Below, piece after piece: positions 1 through 11,935 of a DNA stretch of 60,000 nt. The first letter of the stretch is position 1, and the number at the start of each line of letters is the position of its first letter. The stretch lies in the NCBI RefSeq assembly GCF_001949145.1, contig NW_019091391.1, positions 1,659,445 to 1,719,444 on the forward strand, read 5' to 3'. This DNA is from Acanthaster planci (Eukaryota; Echinodermata; Asteroidea; Valvatida; Acanthasteridae). Below the pieces are notes generated by a model. It saw nothing but the letters and a program-made list of their open reading frames with translations. It did not search any database and had not been told where the DNA came from. The translations under genes were made by a program, and so were the position numbers.

Positions 1-429
1 CGACGCCCGTGCATGAAAGAGTCGTTGTCACAAACAGACGGGATTACACTTCCCACAATGCTTATCGAAAAAAAGACGAAATGTGTATCATGCATAAAAG
101 ACCGCGAAATTCCGGAGATTGCAGACCACTGGCGTGATCGGTTCGAACGCACCACCGCGGCAATTCATGTATTAATTATTACAGTGAGAATGTTGTTGTG
201 GACAGACTTAAGTTGAAGAATCGAGTGAAGCATGGAGCTATTAAGGTGCCGAGGTTTTCGTGGGATATTCTACTAGATTTTTCAAATGGATATCGCATGG
301 TCGACCATTCCTTCGTGACTATTTGTCGGTATGCCATAGGCATAGCGATGCTCAGTGGTGCAACTGAACGTGCCGAATCAATGAAGGTAAGATATTCACT
401 GTTTACTACATTACGAATAGGAGAGAGCA
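1..429. other. no gene seen
   Basis: Only short open frames on both strands, none with a recognisable domain. I see no repeat or RNA gene before the palindrome that starts at 430. Confidence 0.5.
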
Positions 430-467
430 GTGTTTCACTATCTAACAATTGTTAGATAATGAAACAC
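430..467. repeat. 38-bp near-perfect palindrome
   Basis: The segment runs GTGTTTCA, then TATCTAAC, the centre AATT, then GTTAGATA and TGAAACAC. The two 19-base arms are complementary except for one pair, so it can form a hairpin with essentially no loop or a cruciform. It could be the fused ends of a foldback transposon or a dyadic protein-binding site. No second copy was found in the window. Confidence 0.75.
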
Positions 468-3400
468 CAAGTAAGTAAGCCCTACATGTCAACAGTGGTA
501 GACTGGATAAGGACCGTTCGTGGCATTCTATTGTGTAGGCCTTGGACCACCAAGTGAAACTACCGTTTCTGTCACACCATTTCTTTGCCAGTTACTTTTT
601 CAATAGACCATATTTCGAGACAAAATTCAGGTTTTCATTTGAGACATCAAGTAGGGCCCTACACAGTAGACAAGAGTAGGCCTATAGGCCCCACACGTCA
701 CGTAGGGATATTTGTTTTGATGTCATAGGCCTTTACGTGTTGGTGCACGCCCTGACGTTCCGCACTTTGATTTTTCGCCTGTGGTGCCCTGCAAGAGCAA
801 TAATATTTACCACAAACTTCATAATAAGCTAAATTTCATCAAGCTCGCAACATTTCCGGTCATAAATCTTTCAGAGGTTAGCCTACATCCAGCGTAGCCT
901 ACCCGCTACAATGAAATTATCTTTTGGCCCGATTCCCTTACAGTGCTCAATGAACTTTTGTAACCCCCCCCCAAAAAAAATTACAAACTTGTGGGTGTAG
1001 TTGCAAGTAAGTGAGTGGAGGTAATAACAATTCATCAAAATTAAATTACTGTCGGATATAGGCCTACTGAGATTAGTTCAAGTGTGCCACGTTTGGGAAC
1101 ACTCAGCTAGCTGAGTTTTTGCCTAATTTCCGGACACCATTTTGAATTTCGCACCAAGTTAATTTTCATAACACTGAAATTGGCCACAAAGGTTCAACAG
1201 CATTTATTATGAAGGTAACAGTACCGTCCAGTATTTAACTGAATGAAACTGAAGTTTTTCAACAAAGAGGTTTTGAAAAAAAATCCCGGTGACACGGCTA
1301 CTTCTGTTGAGACCGCAAACTGATTTAGCGCCCTCTGTTGTCCCAACTCATATCGCCGGCATTATTCGTCAAACTGCCGAAACACTGAAGAAGCCTTTTA
1401 AGTCAAGAGAATTGAAGTAAAGTTCGTGATGTAGTAAAACTGGAGGGGTTTTCAAAAGTGAAGTTCTGGTCATTACAGACAAAGCAAAATCAAGAATCAT
1501 CTTTTGATGATGCACCGCGCACCGTCCCGGCCTTGCGTTTACTTTAACGATCGAAATCATCAGCAAACTCGCAGAGATATGGTAAACTGATCTGAACCGT
1601 GGAGCCGCTCTGTCCACCATCTCGGCTGTCCAATTTCCCCCCCAGAGGCTTCTCGAAGATTCTAATCATTCTCGAAAAGGGGGGGGGTGATAAGGGACGG
1701 AGAGAGGGAGAAGACGGTGCCTGGAGGTGGGCAAGAGCCCCCGCGTGAACGTCTCGAGTTTCCGTCCTCTGTTTCCGTTCTGCTCCCGCTGTCCGGTCCA
1801 TCCACTGAGCTGTACAGCTCCGCGCAGTTGTGATCGCGAGGGTGCCGCCGAGACCGTTTCGGCCCGGGAGTCGATGACCGGTTGATTGCCTCATTGACTG
1901 GGGCTTGAGTCTTGAAGTTGGACATCTAAATCAATGCGGATTGATCCGTTTTTAGTACATAGAAGGTAACGGTAGGCCCCAGTCCTACAACGGACATAGT
2001 TACCTGACAGCCCGAGTTGTGTAGAATTTGTATTGAATCTTAGGAATCACAAGATTTAATATCACAGGTGACATTTAAAAGAGCAACCCATGGTTAGTGG
2101 ACACAATATCTTAGTGATATTACAGTCTTGTTGAGTATCTTGGGCGTTTTAGTTGATATTAAAGAGAAGTGTTCTCACAGGAAATGAAATGAGCTATTAA
2201 ACTTCAAGCCTGCCCTCTATCTTCAGAGAGGAATTTTGCAGGTATGGATAGCGCTGGTCGTACGTTAAGTAAAAGTGGACGGTTTGGAGATCCCCAAGTC
2301 ACAAATCACTGGGTCTGTGTCCGTGTTCTATAATCTATCCACCATCCAACCCAGGCAACAAGTTCCCAAGGATCGTGGGCCGCTTTGCTGGTAAAGGAGA
2401 AAATAATGATGAGGGTGCCAGGCTTGTTTCCTCGGCTCCGGAGAAGCGCACGATTCGCCCACCGATTATTCGCAATGAACCCCGGCGGGCCTGCCCCCAA
2501 AAGACTGTCATCCTACCGGCCTGTTTGTAAGCATCAACGTCCAGACAAATCCCGTCCTCAATCAGTCGTGTTCCCGCCCCAGCTGTTTGTGCAGTCGTCC
2601 ACTATTTGCTGCTACGAAAAAAAAAAAATCCAATACGAGCAACACGATGTTCAATTCCGCGTCCGACTCATTCGTCGGCTCGCCCAGGCGATCATCGTGT
2701 CCTCTTCCTATTATGAAGCCGCTCTGGGGATATGTACCGTACACACCAAAGCCAGGACCGTGAACCAGACAGCATCCAACCCCGGGCCATCCTAGCTCAA
2801 TTAGGCGCATTCCTGTACTCGGCAGCAACCCGTCTCTGCGCGAACATGATCCTTGTCAGCGTCTGGAACATTTCACCCTTCTGTCCCAGACCGCGATCGA
2901 GCCGGTATGCATTTCACGCGGATCATTACTGTAACATTCTTGTCATCTCGGCAACAATTTTTTCCTCCGGTGTTCCCGCCAACCGCAGCGGGTTCGATTG
3001 TGAGGCGCAGTCGGTGTTGGTTAGAGTTGGAGAACTTGATGTCGTTGGTTAGGTTGTGGATTCACCACTCGGTCGGGGTTTGTCCGGCCTCGCTAGCGTG
3101 GACACTCACAATGCCGGTTTCCATATATGAGTATATTGAAAAGCGTTAAGAGTGGCACGCGATAATGTTCTGTATTCGTGAGGGTATGAATTTTCCCAAT
3201 CCTAAACAAAATACCCAAATTGCATCAAGGTAGAAAAAGGAAGCTCAATATTAAACAGTTGACATCTACACGTATACCGGTGTCGTGCTTTTATTCGCAA
3301 ATGACCAACTACTGAACGCGGAGGAAAATGTGCGACATCACAGAAGAAGCGCGCGCAACGAATTCGTCAACGTAGAAAACATAAATTTTTGACTTCGACA

Positions 3401-4399
3401 AACTTAGTTGTGAATTATTTGAGACATCAATTATCCCTTTCCAAGTACTAGGCTGTGTGCATGCAGGCCTCCAGCACCACAACGACAGTACGTTAGCAAA
3501 CGTTTGCGACGGACGATGGAATGGAATGGGATTTGAAAAGCTTGACATCGGAGTGGAGGGACGTAAAAACACCATCTGCAATGCGGGCACGAATGGAAGC
3601 CGAATTCTGAGTTTGAAAGATGGGGTCAGAGAAGGTGCCCCGGAAAAAATACATCCCGGAGTGACTCTTTAATACTTCTTTCCCCTTTTAAGGCACGGCA
3701 TGGTTTCGTCCTGCCTCGTGTCACCTTTAAATCTCGTCTCCTAAATCCGTCCGTAATTGAAGGAAAATGGCAGCGTGCATCTCTTCATTAAAAGAATCAT
3801 TCTGGAGACATTCGATCCGCGCACCCCACGTGGAATTTGATACCAAAATTGCCCGAGCGAATCACAACATTGGAGCATGCAGGCGCCTACAAACGTGAAT
3901 TATGGGATGATATAGTAAGAGCTGGTTAGCCAAGCGCGTGCAACTAACAATTGCTCAACATGCATGTGGATAACGTCAATTGCAAAGCCGTTCGTTTACA
4001 CTTTATTTTTGGTTTTTTTTTCAGTATTTTTTCAAGGACGTGATCTTTCAGGATTTTCTGAGGACATACGTCGTGGTGACTTTTCTCTCGAGATAAAATG
4101 ATAACGAACGTCGGGACACAGTTCGGAATTACAAGTGTATGTCCTGCCAACCTTTCTTGGGTTTTGTTTCTTTTTTTTCAGATTGGATTTTCTGCTCAAT
4201 TTGAACGGCTGTGTTCAATGAGAGCTTTTTGTCCGTAGACGATGTGGTAAAAATGGTTGTGACCAGACTAAATATAATCATGATGGGGTCTTATTCCTCT
4301 AAGTCGTGTCCGGATGAAGGTTATATAGTTCAACAACAGTCTCCAGTCTATCTTGAAATCCAGAATAATTCATTATGTTGACGGCTGCTTGACCACTGG
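468..4399. other. no gene seen; GC-rich patch and homopolymers
   Basis: No supported gene. It holds a C9-A8 junction at 964-980, a G9 run at 1679-1687, a GC-rich patch at about 1620-1900, and an A-rich run near 2618-2630. The TAGGCCTA word occurs at 677 and 1059. Reading frames of 80-136 codons occur on both strands but overlap one another and show no domain. A short imperfect hairpin lies at about 3680-3730; see the rejected miR-124 note. Confidence 0.5.
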
Positions 4400-4715
4400 A
4401 TAGGGTGCTTCGTCATTAGCCTAGTCTTACGGGTAATGTGAACTGCTTTATTGATAACTTGGAGTGAACTGTACTAATCTAGTCTCACTATTTGAATGGC
4501 TTTATTGATAACTCGGATAAAGTGGTTTTTGAAAATCTAGTCTTACCATAGTGTTTGAAATACTTTATTGATAACTTGCATGGATAGGGGGTTTGTGATA
4601 ATCCAGTCTTACTATTGAGTTGAATTGCGTTATAAATAACTTAGATCGAGCGAGTAATGTGTGATAATCAGGTTTTACTAGTGATTTGAACTTCGTAACT
4701 GATAACTAGATATCC
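4400..4715 (+). repeat. diverged tandem array of about 60-bp units
   Basis: At least five units follow one another, starting near 4420, 4479, 4537, 4603 and 4669, so the period is 58-66 bp. Each carries a CTAGTCTTAC-like start, then a TTTGAA stretch, then TTTATTGATAACT-like sequence, and most end in TGATAAT or ACTAAT. A degraded partial unit precedes the first. Copies differ by substitutions and small indels, so the array is old. No open frame runs through it, so it is a noncoding minisatellite. Confidence 0.8.
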
Positions 4716-6190
4716 ATGTTACTCTTCATGTCGAAACAAGCGTTAATGATTCCAATACCTTAAGGTAAAGATAATAGGAGTGATTGCGCTTGCGCATGTT
4801 AACGGAAGTGCTTCAAGAAGGAAAGTTCTCTATGCCATTCCAAGTCGCAAGCCGGTATTACCAGACCACCTTCGAAGTCTCCGATCAAGTTTGGTTTTCG
4901 GGTCAATCTTTACGCTCAATTTAATCACAGGGAGGGATGCTACGGTGGAAATGGGTTATCGTTGAAACTCGACGTACGGGTGTTGATTTTCTGGCAAGGT
5001 CTAAAAATCTCCTCCGCATGTGCGGGCACGTCTGTTGGTGTGCGTACGCTGGGTTCGTATGCAAATCGTCATCAGTGCTGAAGTCTGCAAAAGATCGGAT
5101 TTTGTAAACATGCATGGACAGCAGTCTCTGAGAACTGTATCGGCACAGCTGTATCATGGTGTCGAAGAATCCATGCTACTGTGTGAACATGTTAATAGGT
5201 GTAGATTTACGGTTTCTCCTTAGTAGAACGGTGCCGAATATTCGATACATTGTCGAATATTCGAATATTTATTTTCCAAGTCAAATACTCGGAGATGAAA
5301 ATCAAATAAAGAAGAGAAATTCAATCTCGTGGTTTTAAAATTGTATTCTAAAAGCGTACATGTATTTCGAGGTATTATAACTAAGGTGGTGAAAATGCCC
5401 AACTGTGACGACAAAAATAATATTTCCTCCTCTTTTTTCGGAGCCTTTAGTGACTCCTGTCCTGAAATCGAGTGAGGTTGACCGCAACGTGCAATTTTTT
5501 TCTGCTCTTGCGGGTATTTAGGTGAAAATAAATATTCTATCGAATGGGGAGTCGATTATTAGACTCTTCAATAAATTATTTAAATTCACCCCCTCCTTAA
5601 TCCTCGATTTACGCTATACATGTTTTCCCGAGAGAATCCTGTACACTAAAGGACCGTTAAATGAGCAATATTGGATTTATGTTAGTGGAGGATAAAATAA
5701 CGAAAATCATTGTACATGGAATATGCATTTGATAGCTACCAAATATACACTTCCTTGTGTGTTGTTGAACTCTTGTTTTTCTCGCCAGCTTATAATTCTG
5801 GTTTTGGTCAAAAGATATCAAATTTAAAGAAAAAACCTCATTAAACTTCAGAGCAGCGTCGATGTGCATTGCATAAATCACATGCGGTGAAACGTACGTT
5901 AAGGTCCGTTACACTTTGTTAGCATCGCGTCAAGTCGTATAACATCATCTCAAACTAGTTTTAATTTAAGTAGCGTTTGGTTTATATCGTTTGGCCGTCA
6001 GTGAGTCACTTGAATTCACAGCTTCCCAGCCAGAGCGCTGTTGACAGATGTAACGCCGGCAATTGAAATAAATCACGCATTGCGAGGCTAGGGATGTATT
6101 AGCGTTTAATAGGCTCCAGTGAAGACGATATTAAAAAAAATTCAGATCGCGATCATAGCGGCACACATTAACGAGAACGTTTTGTTGTTT
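4716..6190. other. no gene seen; AT-palindromic patch
   Basis: No supported gene. At 5234-5269 the 10-base palindrome CGAATATTCG occurs twice, with a third half-overlapping copy. Related ATTCGAAT-type sequence continues weakly to about 5590. This looks like remnants of an AT-rich interspersed repeat. Confidence 0.45.
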
Positions 6191-6191
6191 T

Positions 6192-6214
6192 GCTAATTAA
6201 TTATCATGATTAGC
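6192..6214. promoter_or_regulatory. candidate homeodomain-site dyad
   Basis: GCTAAT and ATTAGC form an inverted pair around a core holding two overlapping TAATTA sites. Several TAAT cores on both strands within 23 bases, inside less AT-rich DNA, resemble a homeodomain-binding cluster of an enhancer. Function is inferred from motif content only. Confidence 0.25.
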
Positions 6215-6590
6215 ACGAAGTCATTTAGCAGCGAAAAGGCGCTTTACTCTCTACGCACAAAATGAAAGTTGAGATAATACGCAATACCGACGGTAAAACT
6301 AGCTGTGAGTGTGGTTTCAGAGTTAAACATGTATTTCCAGCTTTAATAAGACAGTAAAACTGAGAAAGAACTAGAGAGGGCGTATATAGCCCACCTCACG
6401 AGAGATTCAAGTTTGTTCTTGGTGCGTCGTGTATGCAGTATTTCCCCCAATTCTACTGGCGTCACACGCGAAAAAAATCTACACGACTACAAGGATGCAC
6501 AAGGGAATTGGCAGTTTGTTTATGTACATAAATGACAACACATTCTCTTGAATTCCCGGAAGTTTGTGTCATTTGGGAGTTTTGTCGTGG

Positions 6591-6637
6591 TTTTGTTGTT
6601 GTTGTTGTTGTTTTTTGTTTTGTTTCGTTTTTTTTTG
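6591..6637 (+). repeat. (GTT)n and T-rich low-complexity tract
   Basis: Five GTT units are followed by T-rich sequence with occasional G. This is a simple microsatellite-like tract. The opposite-strand glutamine-rich and lysine-rich frame through it is a by-product of the repeat. Confidence 0.85.
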
Positions 6638-7488
6638 TAAGAAGGCTCGGCCGAGCATCACTTTTTCATGTCCTATATATACGCAGGAAATGAGATTGTC
6701 AAATTTCAATGTACTTATTTGACAAATACGAGAAAGACTGAAACAATGGAACATGCTACCCCGTCAAAATGTCGACTAAAATTGTTGTTCTTGTCCAGCG
6801 TGAAAACTGTTTTCTATGAGTTACACGCACTGTAAGCCTGCAACTGGCGTCGGTGTGGGTTCACTGGTGAAACTGAGGTGAGCAGGCATTCCATCTTGTG
6901 TAAGAATATTTTAATTACTGGATTTGGATTCGTGGACTTGTGTTTTGAGCTACCAGTGCAGAAACAGGTATCATGGTGGAATATTCCACATGCTTCCATG
7001 CATAGATGAATCATCTGGGGCCAAAATCAGGCACACTTTATCAATAAATACGTTCTAAATTACTTAATCTGGAATATAAAAAGTCGAGTTTTCTTTGAAT
7101 GACACCCCCCCAAAAAAGCTTCCCATCGTATGTGTTTTTTTTCTTTTGCATTGTTTCAACAAATGCCAGCAAAATAGTGCAGGCACACTCATAGTATATA
7201 GAGAACGAAGAAATAATTGTGGTAAACTTTCTTTCTTGTCTTTCAGATAAGGTAAACAATTACCGGTACTTGTCTTACACGCCATTAAACAATCGGTTCT
7301 GGTAACCTCGCTTGTCCAATCCGCATCAATCAAACCCGACGGAGATAAACATTTCTGTCACTGATGCATCGCCCGTTGCATCTTCTGGACGTCGCTGGAG
7401 ACAAGGTGACACCATTATCGCATAACTCGCCAACGCGGTGGTCGGGAAAATTTCAGGCCCACGACTATTTCCGCATGCATCATCCAAT
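6638..7488. other. no gene seen
   Basis: Ordinary sequence with short frames on the minus strand only. From about 7310 to 7560 it becomes less AT-rich and more complex, like a noncoding conserved block. That cannot be tested without another genome. Confidence 0.45.
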
Positions 7489-7517
7489 CGCTAATTTGAC
7501 AACGAAGGCGCTAATTT
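7489..7517. promoter_or_regulatory. paired CGCTAATTT sites
   Basis: The nonamer CGCTAATTT occurs twice in the same orientation, at 7489-7497 and 7509-7517, exactly 20 bp apart. Each contains a TAATTT homeodomain-like core. Two turns of the helix between identical sites would put them on the same DNA face. Regulatory function is inferred. Confidence 0.25.
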
Positions 7518-7691
7518 AATACACCTCATTTCAAATAGATCACCCGGTGGTGACCGTAATACAAAATGGCGGCCGATCGGGTCATTTTGATGGGACGTGG
7601 TGTTCCCGACATACCATCTGTAATGCTTGTAGCTGGCGTTCTCGTGGAAATTTCCGTAGACGCGAAACGAATAGCGAGAGCAGGCAGGACC

Positions 7692-7810
7692 AAGGCCATG
7701 TCCGAAACGGGCATTCAGAGCTACGGCTAGGTCTATGTTTTGTTGTCTTAACGTATTTCCTGTGAGACGAAGTCCTAGACCTAGTTCTAGACGACAGACG
7801 ATCTCCTCTT
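7692..7810 (+). mobile_element. MITE family B, copy 1 (degraded)
   Basis: It begins AAGGCCATGTCCGAAACGGG, matches the start of the family B element at 57048-57157, and shares with it the later CCTAGACCTAGNTCTAG segment. The middle is diverged and the 3' end is unclear. It is a short non-autonomous element with no coding capacity. Confidence 0.6.
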
Positions 7811-9309
7811 TAAGTGGACGAATTTACTTCTTAAAAATCATTTTGCATTGCCAGAGCGATTTTAGTAGGCCTATATCAGGGCAATGCTGTGGTCCCAAAT
7901 AATCATTTCAAAACGAATTCTACTTTAAATGAATTAAAACAATCTGCAGGGCATTTTCGGTCGTACGAGCGCAGATTCTGAACATCATTTTGACTTTGTA
8001 AAAAATTGTACGAATCACTTCCCTTGCAAAACGCCACTTAGGCCCCTATTTGTCAAAAAAAATTCTCTATCAAAACAAAATACGCCAAACAGTTTTACTT
8101 GTTTATTCCTTGTCATTAGCTTTTCCATGTTGTGTGCAAATTCTACATGTCAGTAAGAATTGGCAGTGTTATACAATTATCGGTGTTATACAATTCAAGA
8201 GTAGAGAAGTTTATCGATGGAACCACGCGCACAATACGTCTATTTTGATCGTACCATCAGTACCAAATACCCACGACCTCATTGTAACATGTACTTTTTG
8301 TTTCCATCAGGGAAATATTTCTCCCGTTATAAACGCAGGTACAGGCCTTCATTGACCATCCTGCATGGAACAAATTCCGACCTGCCATACTAATCTGGAG
8401 AAACTGCTCATGCCCTCTTGTCATTGAACTTCCCGAGCGCCTAAGATACTCTCCTAGGTAGTTCATTAACTATCGTTTGTTGGTAGATGGAAAACCCGGA
8501 GCCCTTAAATCCCACGAATCCCCCGTTGCCGAGCCCTCAAAAGATTTGCAATATGCGGATGTAGGGTTGGAATAGATTGATAGAAAGCCCCCATGTAAGT
8601 TGTTCGTGAAGTGATGTCTAGGTGAATGGAGACGTCTCCGTGGACGTCGTAGCTTGCGTCTCAAGATACCATGTTGTCATGAATTTGCGAGTTGCTCGCC
8701 TTGGTGTATAACTGCCTGCGATAGACAGCTATTTTCTGTGTCGAAAGCACAACAATGAAAGATTCACACAAGCATACTGCAACTTAAAAGAATTGTGGAT
8801 TATTGAACCTTTCTCAAATCACGAAATCATCGTAATGGATTACCAGTAAAATGGAAATCGCAAATAAATAATTGATGTGTAAAACGCATCAACAAAATAG
8901 GGGATGATCTGCAGTTACCAACAGCAATTAACCAAGTTTGGTAAAATAAACTCTGCACACGTTTCTCTTGCATTTAATTTGGTTTCGTAAACATCCAGGC
9001 CTTCAAGTTTTCAGAGAATCAGCAGCATTTTGCACATTTTCGTAGACATAAGCAAACATTTTGACAGCGCGCAGCCGTGTTGTGTGTGCATTGCGTGACC
9101 TTGAACACCCAAAGTTTCGGTTTTCTTCCTTTTTTTCAGCCGACGGAGCTTTTGTTATGACACACACAGCCAACAGTCACCTCAGCACCGCCGAAAGTGT
9201 CACTGAATCTTAAGCCAACACCTTGACCACACCGTTACTCGGCACTGAACAAATACCTGTTCCTTTTTCTCCACTTGGTCATTTCCAGTAGCCGGTTGTG
9301 TGGTTTCGC
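7811..9309. other. no gene seen
   Basis: No supported gene and no clear repeat. A 12-base palindrome GGAGACGTCTCC lies near 8627-8638, and one TAGGCCTA word lies just before this stretch at 7866. Confidence 0.45.
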
Positions 9310-9530
9310 GGTGTCTGTGACTTACGTGCGCGCCCAAGCCTGCCCCCACAATGCGCGGCGTAAGAGCGGGAACCCCGGTGACATTAAACCGCGGGAACCA
9401 ACAAGTATTTTTTAACCCGAGACGGCGATCGGGTTTCCCCCGCGCTCGTGTCGTCGACGGCCGGCCCTGATTGATCGGTCTGTATCGCGCGGGAGATGTT
9501 TGACAAATTGGAAACGGGATCGCCGTTGTT
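9310..9530. promoter_or_regulatory. CpG-rich block with a long dyad
   Basis: About 200 bases carry more than twenty CpGs in a window that is otherwise about 40 percent GC. The arms 9422-9438 (ACGGCGATCGGGTTTCC) and 9510-9526 are complementary at 15 of 17 positions. An inner pair, 9439-9445 with 9487-9493 (CCCGCGC and GCGCGGG), extends the stem. It could be an unmethylated regulatory CpG island, a structured transcript, or the remains of a foldback element. Open frames here are a GC effect. Confidence 0.4.
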
Positions 9531-10249
9531 GTGTAATGAATTCGGGCCAACTCTAATGGCGCTCCTTTGTTCGGTTCGTTTGTCTCGGTTCACGTTAGAG
9601 AGAACTTTTTTCCCAGGGCAGCTGGGCAGGAAATCGGCAAGAACCCGGACGAGGCAGACGCCAAAAAAATGGGTCGTGCAAACAGAGCCTCTAAACTGAG
9701 TCCCTTTAATGCAGTATTAACAATTGGGGTATAAACTCCTGAGCCATCTCTCCCCCAAAATCAAGCAATCAGTTGTGTTTGCTTTACGGTTACAGGAATG
9801 ATTCCAGACGCCTCATTCGGCAAAATGTCCGTCGAATGGGCAATCCATCTTTAGTTTGCAGGTGCAAAATCTACCGCTTGAAAAAAAAAATCGATACCAA
9901 TGCTGCCACTCGTAATTGAAGCGAAAGTCTTCAAACTTTGCTTTTTGCGGAAAAGCTTCGCTCTTGCATCAGGTGTCAACTATCAATGCGTTCATATCGG
10001 CGTTTCGAGTGATGGTGATTGACGTTTGAATTTAGAGCACACCCCGATGACTGTCGCTGGACCACCAGTAAGGGACCACGCATTTCCTTTCACACGCACT
10101 GTGGAAACTTGGAATCAGCGCAGTCCATTCAGTAATTGCCCGACACCTAGTTCTTGTCCAAGTTGGTAGATCATTTCTGGTGCCATGCACGCGGTTGAGG
10201 TAGGCAAGTTGATCACAGCGCCCTCAGTGCCCACGGATCACGAACACCG
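9531..10249. other. no gene seen
   Basis: No supported gene, repeat or RNA gene. It lies between the CpG block and a family E repeat. Confidence 0.45.
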
Positions 10250-10408
10250 TTAAGGCCGAACGCGAAAGCGAATTTGAAGTCACAACGGTATTTGCTGAGA
10301 AATTTGCTTCAGTTGTAATGAGTTCAACTTTGAAAAATTTGCGGCACAGACATTGATCTCGCGTCACAACTGCGCGTTTGTGTTCGCTTTTGCGCCGAGC
10401 TCGCGCCA
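10250..10408 (+). mobile_element. MITE family E, copy 1
   Basis: The left end (AAGGCCGAACGCGAAAGCGAA) is mirrored at the right by TTCGCTTTTGCGCC. The interior shares blocks with the copy at 11748-11932, including GTTCAACTTT, a GCGGCAC block, TTGATCT, GTCGTCA or GCGTCAC, and TTTTGCGCC. No transposase is encoded. The right boundary is approximate because that terminus has decayed. Confidence 0.65.
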
Positions 10409-10455
10409 AAAATCGTTTGCTACCGTATACCAGAACACCGCCTCCGAATTATATG

Positions 10456-10490
10456 TACGGCTAGATATCGGTCGTCTACGGCTAGATATC
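10456..10490 (+). repeat. 14-bp direct repeat
   Basis: TACGGCTAGATATC occurs at 10456-10469 and 10477-10490, a 21-bp period. This is a small local duplication of recent appearance, since both units are identical. Confidence 0.85.
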
Positions 10491-11744
10491 ATACATAATT
10501 GTCTATCAACCGCTACCTTGTGCTTGCAAAGGCATATGTGTTAGCCTATGTACGTAACATAACGAATCCACTTCCCATTGTAGACGTGTGCGTTAGCATA
10601 TATGGGCCCCGAGCGGGACCAAGAGAAGCCGCGATATTCCTAGCAACTGAGGCTCCTTTGGCGGGTCGGCACTTCAATTCGCTGGTTCACGAACGACTAT
10701 GAAATGCATACGTTGCGTGCGCGTCGCTACCAACAAGATTAACATTCACATACCCTCCTGCATGGCTCTCTTCAACCAACAAGGGGGTACTTCTGTTCAA
10801 GGCGGATAGTGCCAAGCGTAGCCGGATATTTCAGACGCAGCTCAATTCTTTTGCCACAGCCGATTGGTTCTACCACAATTTCCCGCCATCTCCCCCTTAA
10901 ATGTCTGCCCAGAAACCCAATTACCGCCAGAAACCAGCAAAAAAGAGGCCTTTTACAACTAAGGTGTATGCTGTCTGTTTCACTAGCAACCACTTATAAA
11001 AGTCGGCCGAAATTCATCAGAAATGCAATCAATGCAAAATGTGGAACACGAAGAAGTGAATGGTCACACACACCGCCGACGAAGTCTGGACTCTGTACTG
11101 CGTGTAATGACACCTAATGGACCCTTACGTCAACGGTGCAATATCTCTACACGGGCCCACTTCATTACTTGGGACACTTCTTATTGCTTCGCTTAATTGG
11201 CGACCCGTGTGCTACAGAGCTTCACACAACACCACACCACTAAACCAATATCCTCTCCAAATGGGTTATCCCAATATGCAATCATAAAAAACTGGCATAC
11301 ATATACGGCCGTATTCTCTCTGACACGAGTGACAGATTGCCAGCATCGAGATAACGAGATTATACCTGTTCATTTGGATAATGGAATGGACACGTCATGT
11401 ATACACGGGCTGCCTGCAAGCAAGGAATTCACGGCCGGAATTACTGGTTTCGGCAGAATGGCCATGACAGTGGAGCGATGACACGTCGCGGCGACGGAGT
11501 AGCCTTGATTTGGCTCTAAACACAGCCTTTAGACCCTGACTCGCAAGATTTTCAAAATTGAAAGAAGAGAAACATTTACCGATGCCATGGACAAAGCCAT
11601 TCACCCTATTCTACACTTATATTATTCTGGAGATAGTTGTACCATAATATAAACGGGTTATTGTGTGATATGGTTGGTTTTCCTTGCTCCGTCGAATCTT
11701 GAAGAGACATATTTATTTTGGTCTTGTAACTTGACTTCGTGAAT
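10491..11744. other. no gene seen
   Basis: Frames of 94 and 102 codons occur on the plus strand without domains or splice context. No repeat was recognised. Confidence 0.45.
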
Positions 11745-11935
11745 TAAAGGCCGGTTCATACTACAGGCGAATGTGAAACCCAAGTTAGTTTGACGTCACG
11801 AAAGATTTGCACCGAAATTTCACTCGAGCTGAAATGTGTTCAACTTTAATTGCGAATTCGCGGCACGAATGTTTGATCTGTCGTCATAAATTTGCGTTTG
11901 TATGCTCTTTTGCGCCAACTGTTAACTGGCCTTAA
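11745..11935 (+). mobile_element. MITE family E, copy 2, with TAA duplication
   Basis: The element at 11748-11932 (185 bp) starts AGGCCGGTT and ends AACTGGCCT, which are near-perfect inverted termini. It is flanked on both sides by TAA (11745-11747 and 11933-11935). A 3-bp TWA duplication is the habit of PIF/Harbinger transposons, so this is probably a Harbinger-type MITE. The subterminal GCGAAT-rich sequence is also partly inverted. There is no coding capacity. Confidence 0.8.

Noticed and set aside
1544-1894. FADD string in a minus-strand frame, like a reverse-transcriptase active site
   Set aside because: No other reverse-transcriptase motif lies around it in the expected order; the string is short and coincidental.
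3680-3730. miR-124-like start TAAGGCACG in a small hairpin
   Set aside because: Identity to miR-124 as I remember it stops after nine bases, and the hairpin is too short, placing the would-be mature sequence in the loop.
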